Assembly (NCBI GenBank): GCA_900768845.1
Contig: CAAGEK010000028.1
Span: 1-10,968 of the forward strand
Length of the DNA: 10,968 nucleotides
Reading direction: 5' to 3'
Source: Alphaproteobacteria bacterium
Lineage (GTDB): Bacteria > Pseudomonadota > Alphaproteobacteria > CAAGCB01 > CAG-977
Position 1 is the stretch's first letter. The number at the start of each line of letters is the position of its first letter. The position numbers were made by a program, and so were the translations under genes. Below are positions 5,567 through 10,968 of the stretch, piece after piece. The notes below the pieces were generated by a model that was not told the DNA's origin, searched no databases, and was given only the letters and a program-made list of their open reading frames with translations.

Positions 5567-6508
5567 ATGCGAAAAATCCACTATTATCTATATTCGCAAA
5601 AGGATAAAGCGGGAAAGATGCGAATGACAATACCTTTTATAACGTGCGGCGGAATGTTTTGGTGGTTCGACAGGCATCATTATGCCGGTTGGCGTATTCA
5701 GGAAAACATCTGGACGCACCGTTGCCGTTTGCTGGATCCGCATGATGTGCGCCGTGCGTCGGGGAATTTTGACGTTTGTATGGAGCAGTTGCCCGAATTT
5801 TTAAAAATTTGGGAACAACCGCCCGCGGGAAAGGAAACGGTCGTGTTTATTCACGGGCTGTTTCAAACGGCGGGGTCTTTTGAGCAAATGAAGGCCGTTT
5901 TTAATGACAGGGGATATGAAACTCTGTCGTTCAGCTATCCCCAATTGCGTTCCGATTTGGCCGAGGCCGCAAAAATGCTGAATACCGCGTTGAACCGCCG
6001 CAAAGATATAAAAAAATTGCATTTCATCGTTCACGGCGTCGGCGGTTTGGTTTTGCGACGTGCGTTGATGGCGAAACCCGAATGGTTGCCCTCATTGGGG
6101 CGCACGGTGATGATTTCCGTTCCGAACAAAGGATTCGCTTGGGCCAAAAAGGGTGCGGGCAAGAAGTGGTACGGCTTTTTGCTCGGAAAAATGGGCGAAA
6201 ACCTGACGCCGGATTTCATTACGTCGAACATTTCTCCGATGGCCGGAGAGTTTGCCGTTCTGATGGGCGGAAAGGGCGACGGGAAAGGATATTGCCCTTT
6301 TATGAAAGAGGATAACGACGGCGTCCTCCGCGTCGCCGAGGCTCGCGCCAAGGACGCAAAGGAAGATTTCCTGATGCTCGGTTCCCCCCACTTCACGCTT
6401 CAAAGGCGGGAAAAGGCCATCGAGATGTGCTTGAGCTTCATTGAAACGGGAAAATTGGGAAAAGGCCGGCGCATTCGCAGGGAAAGCAGTTTGGTCAGCC
6501 GTTGGTGA
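5567..6508 (+). CDS. Alpha/beta-hydrolase fold protein with the nucleophile serine replaced by glycine
   Basis: The protein has 313 residues if started at ATG 5567; a TTG at 5558 would add 3 residues. Neither start has a good ribosome binding site. An N-terminal region of about 85 residues contains WWFDRHHYAGWRIQ and CRLLDPHDVRRA. The hydrolase domain follows: VVFIHGLFQTAGSF is the strand with the oxyanion HG motif, LHFIVHGVGGLVLRR the nucleophile elbow, NDGVLRV carries the likely acid, and GSPHFTLQRREK the likely catalytic histidine. The elbow normally reads H-S-x-G-G, but the codon at 6035-6037 is GGC (Gly), one transition from AGC (Ser). Acid and histidine remain. The protein may be a non-catalytic relative or use another residue. 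Lipase-like proteins are the closest recognisable group; the substrate is unknown. Confidence 0.85.
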   Translation: MRKIHYYLYSQKDKAGKMRMTIPFITCGGMFWWFDRHHYAGWRIQENIWTHRCRLLDPHDVRRASGNFDVCMEQLPEFLKIWEQPPAGKETVVFIHGLFQTAGSFEQMKAVFNDRGYETLSFSYPQLRSDLAEAAKMLNTALNRRKDIKKLHFIVHGVGGLVLRRALMAKPEWLPSLGRTVMISVPNKGFAWAKKGAGKKWYGFLLGKMGENLTPDFITSNISPMAGEFAVLMGGKGDGKGYCPFMKEDNDGVLRVAEARAKDAKEDFLMLGSPHFTLQRREKAIEMCLSFIETGKLGKGRRIRRESSLVSRW

Positions 6509-6721
6509 AACGTTTTTCCCGTATTTTCACGGTTTGCATTTCTAAAAAGGCTTTTTGTTTTTGAACCGGTTTGCGGCGACCGGCGGAAGAGGGGACTCAA
6601 ACCGCCGGTTAGCGGGGTGGGCTGTACCTGCGCGCCCGTCTGTCGGTTGGCGTCAACCCCGCCGGTTCGTGCGTTTTCAGGGACAGTCCTGACATCCTCC
6701 GTCGCTTTCAACCGGAGCTTT
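6509..6721. other. Convergent intergenic region with an 8-bp inverted repeat
   Basis: ACCGGCGG (6579-6586) and CCGCCGGT (6602-6609) form a G+C-rich stem with a 15-base loop between the ends of the hydrolase gene and mazG. A T-rich run lies on the left side (6553-6562) but not directly after the stem in the plus direction. It may slow or end transcription from either side, but it is not a textbook terminator. CCGGCGG-like words recur through this gap. Confidence 0.4.
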
Positions 6722-7507
6722 TCAGGGCGTTTTCGCCCGTTCCAGATGTTTGGCTTGCGTCCATAAAGCCTCCATCTCGTCCAGCGTCGTTTCTTCAAAG
6801 GTTTTTCCCGCCGCTTTCAGGCTTTTTTCAATATGGGAAAAACGGCGTTCAAATTTCGCATTCGCCCGCTTTAACGCCTTTTCCGGATCAATGCCCAACT
6901 TGCGGGACAAATTGACGCAAACGAACAGCAAATCCCCCATTTCATCCTCTCTTTGATCGGCGTGGGACGGTTGCTCCATTTCGTCTTTCAATTCGTTCAT
7001 TTCCTCGTCGATTTTATCCAAAATCAAAAACGGGTCGTTCCAATCGAAACCGACGCCCGCCGCCCGATTTTGCAATTTTAACGCTCTGGTCGTTGCAGGC
7101 AGGGATTTTGCAATGCCGTCCAAAATGCCCGTTTGACTTTTCCGGGTGCGTTCGTCCTTTTTCATTTCCTCCCAATCCGGCGCGCCGCAAGCCGTGCCGA
7201 AAACATGAGGATGGCGGCGGATCATTTTTTCACACGCGCTTTGCGCCGTATCAAAAAAATCGAATTTGCCGCTTTCTTCGGCGATTCTGGAATGAAAAAC
7301 CACATGGAACAGCAAATCCCCCAGCTCTTCTTTCAAAGCGTCGTCATCGCCGCGTTCAACGGCGTCGTAAACTTCATAAGCTTCTTCCACGGTGTACTTT
7401 ATTATGGATTCGGATGTTTGCGCGATGTCCCACGGACATCCTTTTTCTTTGTCGCGCAACCGTTTCATGACATCCAGCAACCGTTCAAGGGATTTCGTAT
7501 CGCTCAT
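6722..7507 (-). CDS. mazG: Nucleoside triphosphate pyrophosphohydrolase MazG
   Basis: The 261-residue protein hydrolyses NTPs and dNTPs to the monophosphate and pyrophosphate, cleaning the nucleotide pool. In E. coli it also moderates (p)ppGpp levels. It has two tandem MazG domains as in E. coli. The first contains CPWD (24-27), EEAYE (41-45) and EELGDLL (60-66) with the acidic metal ligands. The second has DEEMNEL (167-173) and EDEMGDLLF (187-195). The length agrees with the family. The ATG is preceded by an AAAGAA-rich stretch, a weak ribosome binding site. The pyrophosphate it makes is the substrate of the ppa product, but the genes are not in one operon. Confidence 0.96.
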   Translation of the reverse strand: MSDTKSLERLLDVMKRLRDKEKGCPWDIAQTSESIIKYTVEEAYEVYDAVERGDDDALKEELGDLLFHVVFHSRIAEESGKFDFFDTAQSACEKMIRRHPHVFGTACGAPDWEEMKKDERTRKSQTGILDGIAKSLPATTRALKLQNRAAGVGFDWNDPFLILDKIDEEMNELKDEMEQPSHADQREDEMGDLLFVCVNLSRKLGIDPEKALKRANAKFERRFSHIEKSLKAAGKTFEETTLDEMEALWTQAKHLERAKTP

Positions 7508-7678
7508 CGTTCTTTTTCTTTGTCAAATAAGCCGCAAGCCGCGGCCGTCGGTCTTTTTTTTGGGGAGAAGCCGTCTTTGACGACGGCGGGATTTGCTTCT
7601 TTTCGCGGCAAAACAAACCGGAAAAATCAAACCGAGAGGGAATCCGTTGCCGTTTGCCTTGATATTGAAACCTGATGA

Positions 7679-7707
7679 CGTATATAAATAAAGAGCCGTT
7701 TTGACAA
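7679..7707 (-). promoter_or_regulatory. Candidate mazG promoter
   Basis: On the minus strand, TTGTCA (7702-7707) is followed after 17 bases by TATACG (7679-7684). An overlapping TATATA lies at shorter spacing. It would give mazG a leader of about 165 bases that includes the alternative hairpins at 7544-7587. Confidence 0.35.
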
Positions 7708-7931
7708 GCCCGTAAATCGAACCGGCTTTGATTTTTTTGCATTGAAGAAAACAGACGAAATCTTTTGTCAATTTTTGAAATTTTCGTATTTATTGCCGGT
7801 TTTCACAAAACAGCCGGCTTTAAAAACAAAAGAAAACCGGATGAAAGATTTTTTAACATATTGATTTTAATAATTTTTTTATTTTTTGATAAAAAAGATG
7901 CAAAAAAAATCGGGAATAGACAAAAAAAAGA

Positions 7932-7960
7932 TTGAAAACCTGAAAAAGGTTCGGTATAAA
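7932..7960 (+). promoter_or_regulatory. Promoter of the HAD hydrolase gene
   Basis: TTGAAA (7932-7937) and TATAAA (7955-7960) are separated by exactly 17 bases, 40 bases before the start codon. The spacer holds a perfect inverted repeat AACCT-GAAAA-AGGTT (7937-7951), a possible operator or chance. Poly-A/T tracts lie upstream. Confidence 0.68.
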
Positions 7961-7999
7961 TGAATCTAACAAGTCAATGTTTTTGTAAGTGAGGCTATC

Positions 8000-9037
8000 A
8001 TGACAGAAAAAACCCCGGTCAAATTAATCGTTACCGATATTGACAATACGATTTCCGATTTCTTCAACGTATGGGGCAAAACGACGGACAAAGCCGTTGA
8101 ACAGCTGGCGGCCAGCCGTAATATCGAAAAAGACGTTCTGTATGCGGACATTCGCGACAACGTTTCCGGCTATGCCCGTTTTCACAGCATTTCCGCTTTG
8201 GTCAAGGAAGCTCCCTTGCTGAGTTTGGAAGGGAAATCCCCCGAAGAGGCGGCTCGCTTGGAAAAGCATGATGCGAAGCTGATTCACGACATTCAAAAGG
8301 AACGCACGCAGGGCAACAAGCTTTATGAAGGCGTCGTTGCGACGGTTCGCAAAGCGAAAGCGGCGGGAACGGGTTTCGTCCTGTATACGGACGCCCCGAT
8401 TTCCGGAGCTATCGAACGCTTGGCCGATATGAAGTTTCCCATTGATTTGATTGACGGCATGGTTTGCCGCGCCGACCACACGACGGAAGAAGTCGACGGA
8501 AAGTACCAGTTCAAAAAAGCCCCGATGCAGGTCAAAGGCAGCAAGTACGACAAGTACCGCAGTGAATTGGTCGCCAAGTTGGGTGACAAGCTGGTCATGA
8601 ACTCTTCCGATATGTGGAAACCCAATCCGAAGGTTATGCAGGGCATTTTGGATCGTCACGGTGCGAAAGCCGAAGAAACGGTCATGGTCGGCGATAACAT
8701 CCGTTCCGATGGCGGTGCCGTCCGTTTGGGATGTGCGTTCGCTTGGCAGAAGGAAGGCGCGGAAGTCGAACCGGCCGTCAAGGAAATGTATCCGAAGATT
8801 AACGAAATTTCCACCTATTCGGTCGGTGTTGCCGGACATTTGCAACAGCTGGACAACATCAAGAAAACCGATCCCGAACTGGGCAAAGCCTACGATGCCC
8901 GTATGGTCACGTTGGAAGGCGGTTTCAAGGATTTGAACAAGTATTATCGTTTTATGCCTTTGGAACGCGCCAAAGAACAAACGAATACAAAGGTTGCTTT
9001 CACGGCTTTGGCTCAGCGCAAAGCTCGCGGAATGTAA
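8000..9037 (+). CDS. HAD superfamily hydrolase
   Basis: The product has 345 residues. HAD motif I is DIDNT at 13-17 (nucleophile D13, general acid D15), motif II is LYTDAP with T130, motif III is KPNPK with K207, and motif IV is VGDNIRSDGG with D232 and D237. A helical cap of the C1 type lies between motifs I and II (about 25-110). About 95 residues follow the core and are not part of the minimal HAD fold. The family includes phosphatases and phosphoglycolate phosphatase-like enzymes; the substrate cannot be told. ATG 8000 is preceded by GAGG 5 bases upstream. The gene is monocistronic, with its own promoter and a strong terminator, and its regular codon choice suggests good expression. Confidence 0.9.
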   Translation: MTEKTPVKLIVTDIDNTISDFFNVWGKTTDKAVEQLAASRNIEKDVLYADIRDNVSGYARFHSISALVKEAPLLSLEGKSPEEAARLEKHDAKLIHDIQKERTQGNKLYEGVVATVRKAKAAGTGFVLYTDAPISGAIERLADMKFPIDLIDGMVCRADHTTEEVDGKYQFKKAPMQVKGSKYDKYRSELVAKLGDKLVMNSSDMWKPNPKVMQGILDRHGAKAEETVMVGDNIRSDGGAVRLGCAFAWQKEGAEVEPAVKEMYPKINEISTYSVGVAGHLQQLDNIKKTDPELGKAYDARMVTLEGGFKDLNKYYRFMPLERAKEQTNTKVAFTALAQRKARGM

Positions 9038-9055
9038 TTCAAAAAAATGTAAAAA

Positions 9056-9084
9056 GGGCGGCTTGAGAAAGCCGCTCTTTTTTT
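9056..9084 (+). terminator. Rho-independent terminator after the HAD gene
   Basis: GGGCGGCTT and AAGCCGCTC pair over 9 positions (one G-U) around a GAGA loop, followed by seven T. It lies 18 bases after the stop codon. Confidence 0.9.
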
Positions 9085-9898
9085 ATGTCCCGAACCTCCG
9101 GTTTATATAAGGCATCATTAAAATTGCGGCTGTGAAAAAAAACGGAAAACAGCCTCCGATGGCAAAATGAAATTTAAACGAAACGCGGGAAGGGGCGGAC
9201 AACGATGCGGAAGTATTGCTTCGATGTTACGGATTCGGGAATGGACGGGGATGGCATCCCGTGACAGAAAAATCGGAAGCACTAAAATACTGAAAATGAA
9301 GAGAGAAAAAAACACTGAAAAAGCGAAGGGAGTGTGAAAATATTCCTCTGTTGAAACAGAACAACAAAATCGGGGACAAGCACGGATGCGGTGTATGAAT
9401 CAAGTTTCCGTACGGTTTTCGTAGATTATTTTCCGGTTTGTTTTCGTGTTGCATTTCAGCCACGACATCAAGGATGCTTTGACGTAAAAAATAACATAGA
9501 TGAAGAGTGCAAAACCCAAAATGAAGAGATGCTTTGCCGTAAAAATAACACAAGCCGCTGTTTTCTTCCCGTCGGTTTCGGAATTGTCGCCGTTGTAAAA
9601 AGTGCGGGTAAAAATTTTAAGACTTAAAAAAAACGGCGGAAAGCCTCCCTCTAAAATTTAATGTGCTTTCCCGAAAAAATCGATACTTTTGCACTTCAGA
9701 AAGCAGATGAAATCCTACCGGGGCGGATTGTCAGTCCGTCGGACAATAAAGCTTTTTTACTGATTTTTTTTCTGCAATTTTACGGGGATAATCTTTGTTG
9801 CAATTTTTGAACCGGATTTCCTGTTTCCATCATCTTGCGACCGTTATTTTCATCAAATACTTTTACCGCGTGCCCGACACTGCGGATGTAAGCGCATC
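9085..9898. other. Gene-free region between the HAD terminator and the IS200 relics
   Basis: No coding sequence is supported: the longest open frames lack ribosome binding sites and recognisable composition. A degenerate direct repeat GATGCTTTG-x-CGTAAAAA-TAACA occurs at 9473-9496 and 9528-9550 (offset 55). A looser pair around AAAAAAAACGG followed by GCCTCC occurs near 9137-9160 and 9626-9648. This looks like decayed accessory DNA. Confidence 0.5.
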
Positions 9899-10396
9899 CG
9901 GCGGATGATCTTTCACATGACGGGCGTGTCACTATCATACCGCAGGCTCGGGCTACGTTAGGCGGTCTGGTATATGGCATTGTATTCTAATCTCATCCGT
10001 TCGGACAGAGGGGGGAGGTACCGGTTTTGTATGTATTTTTTCCGTATTATGGGTGTCCCGTGTTGCAGTATCAATATAGTATTCCCGCCTATTGAATTCT
10101 ACGTTGCGATATTTGAATTTTATGTTCATTCAACAATCAAAAACCGTCAAACCGCTTTTCCATTTCAGAAAGCCTGCAAAACTCGACATACTCATTTCAG
10201 GCGGTATCTATACTTCCGGCTTCCTGTTATCCATTTCCAATCGCACAGCTTTCTGAGTATGCGTTTTCCTCCATAAAATATTACGGCAGTATTTCGGTGC
10301 AAAAAACATGTGATATTTGCAGTTGCCGGATTGCCGCTTGAGTTTACTAAGGAGTTTTTTGTGCATCGCTGTAGGCTTTCCCGAACCATAGCTTGG
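9890..10396 (-). mobile_element. Relic B of an IS200-type element
   Basis: This is a decayed element on the minus strand, directly downstream of relic C. It includes a broken tnpA (10040-10366) and, at 9899-9941, a right-end block with GACACGCCCGTCATGTGAA that matches the block after relics A and C. The left boundary with relic C's right end is near 10396-10410 and is approximate. No target duplication is expected for this family. Confidence 0.65.
10040..10366 (-). pseudogene. tnpA: IS200 family transposase TnpA, broken (relic B)
   Basis: Pieces of the family occur in order but in shifting frames: NCKYHMFFAPKY (N-terminal strand), IFYGGKRILRKLCDWKW, IPPEMSMSSFAGFLKWKSG, LTVFD, then KFKYRN and REYYIDTA. 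Between the LCDWKW region and IPPEM (junction about 10207-10213) the segment that should hold C-P-D-H-x-H is missing, so the HUH metal-binding motif is gone. Several stops and frameshifts make it non-functional. Confidence 0.78.
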
Positions 10397-10404
10397 CACG
10401 CGGT

Positions 10405-10968
10405 TTTCGGAATACAAAAAGAGCCCCCCGCGTAAAAGGCGTGGTTCTTCCTTGACGGGCATAGCCTTCTTGCTACCGGATACGCCTGAACGGCGTGTTG
10501 TTTGATATGGTGCGACCAATTTGTTACGGACTTCCCGTAAACGGGTCTGATATGTCCGGCGTCAGTGGATCTGATGCGGCGGCCTCTTCAAGTTGATGTC
10601 GGATGTATTCGCTTATCTTCTTTGTATTTTTTCAAACCGTATCCACATAATTCCCTTTGCACCGGAATTCTCTGATCCGGTATTTGTATCTGATATCACT
10701 CCATTGTTCATAGATCTGCAGACTGCTTTTCCATTTCGGAAAGCCCATAAATCCGGACACGCTTCCGCTTCCAGAACATTTACTCCTTGCCATTTACATA
10801 ATTTTCTTAGCATTTGCCCTATTTCGTATCACTTTTCCAAACACTTTGTGGCGATACTTCGGGGCAAATACCACCTGATATTTACAATTCCATGGAGAAT
10901 GTGATAGCGTATGTATATTATTCATAATGATTACTCCTTTGACCTCAATGTCCGTCGGTTCACCTGAC
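10405..10968 (-). mobile_element. Relic C of an IS200-type element (left end runs off the window)
   Basis: This relic is on the minus strand, with a tnpA start and ribosome binding site near the window edge and a right-end block at 10416-10476. That block contains GGTAGCA, TGCCCGTC and AAGAACCACGCC, then a hairpin (CCACGC with GCGGGG) before CTCTTTTT, probably the element's own terminator. It lies in the same orientation as relic B, and the opposite orientation to relic A at the other end of the window. Confidence 0.7.
10524..10925 (-). pseudogene. tnpA: IS200 family transposase TnpA, frameshifted and internally deleted (relic C)
   Basis: ATG at 10925 is preceded by AAGGAG at 8 bases, and the protein opens MNNIHTLSHSPW then NCKYQVVFAPKYR, a classic IS200 TnpA start. 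A frameshift near 10822-10840 is needed to reach IGQMLRKLCKWQG and EAEACPD. After CPD (junction about 10748-10751) the sequence jumps to MGFPKWKSSLQIYE, so the H-x-H motif and about 17 residues are missing. It then reads KYRIREFRCKGNYVDTV, a stop at 10632-10634, and in the same frame KNTKKISEYIRHQLEE to ISDPFTGSP. The catalytic Tyr and the Gln four residues on remain in YIRHQ. Confidence 0.85.

Larger units (their letters stand above)
7508..7999. other. A+T-rich divergent intergenic region between mazG and the HAD gene
   Basis: The region is about 490 bases without a supported gene. The mazG side holds G+C-rich dyads: GCCGC/GCGGC around 7531-7545, and GCCGTC at 7544-7549 and again at 7570-7575, both able to pair with GACGGC at 7582-7587. 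The middle holds GCCGG/CCGGC dyads (about 7796-7822). The right side is poly-A/T rich (7850-7930), upstream of the HAD promoter, where it could act as an UP-element-like or bent segment. Confidence 0.5.

Noticed and set aside
8024..8980. 318-codon minus-strand frame antisense to the HAD gene
   Set aside because: The plus strand has all four HAD motifs, a promoter, a ribosome binding site and a terminator. The antisense frame is a by-product of codon usage.
9227..9553. Minus-strand frame of 108 codons between the HAD gene and the IS relics
   Set aside because: Its aromatic- and cysteine-rich composition is typical of translated non-coding DNA, it has no ribosome binding site, and an imperfect direct repeat runs into it.
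10640..10648. Sequence TATCCACA resembling a DnaA box
   Set aside because: It is a single imperfect copy inside the tnpA relic C coding sequence, with no cluster or origin context.

Overview
The window looks like a chromosomal segment of a proteobacterium of moderate G+C content, most likely an alphaproteobacterium. This is inferred from gene content (bacterial N-degron leucyltransferase Bpt, YjbQ, type I inorganic pyrophosphatase, RNase HI, MazG) and from protein style. No rRNA or tRNA is present to settle it.

Layout. Bases 1-250 hold the decayed 3' end and right end of an IS200-type element. A DUF3800 protein follows on the minus strand (533-1390), with a structured leader and a candidate promoter. 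Then come bpt (+, 1611-2339), which overlaps tail-to-tail with yjbQ (-, 2326-2745). yjbQ is translationally coupled to an upstream unrecognised 124-aa gene (-, 2742-3116) behind a good sigma-70 type promoter. Divergent from that operon is ppa (+, 3274-3825). From the ppa stop codon to 5084 lies 1.26 kb of convergent intergenic DNA. It holds three tandem copies of a ~170-bp repeat, then about 2.5 copies of a ~64-bp repeat with a short perfect hairpin in each full copy, then an A+T-rich stretch with nested inverted repeats. rnhA (-, 5085-5531) and an alpha/beta-hydrolase gene (+, about 5567-6508) diverge from a very short gap. mazG (-, 6722-7507) converges on the hydrolase gene. After a ~490-bp A+T-rich intergenic region comes a HAD-superfamily hydrolase gene (+, 8000-9037) with a recognisable promoter and a strong terminator. 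The rest is about 0.8 kb without genes and two further decayed IS200 tnpA copies in tandem on the minus strand (9890-10968).

The intact genes are mostly housekeeping: protein turnover (bpt), pyrophosphate removal (ppa), RNA/DNA hybrid removal (rnhA) and nucleotide-pool cleaning (mazG). I see no dedicated multi-gene system. The unusual material is in the non-coding DNA and in a few details. These are the tandem repeats starting at the ppa stop codon, a hydrolase whose nucleophile serine is replaced by glycine, a DUF3800 leader hairpin that encloses a perfect Shine-Dalgarno sequence and a 8-codon upstream ORF, and IS200 relics in which different deletions have each removed the HUH catalytic motif.
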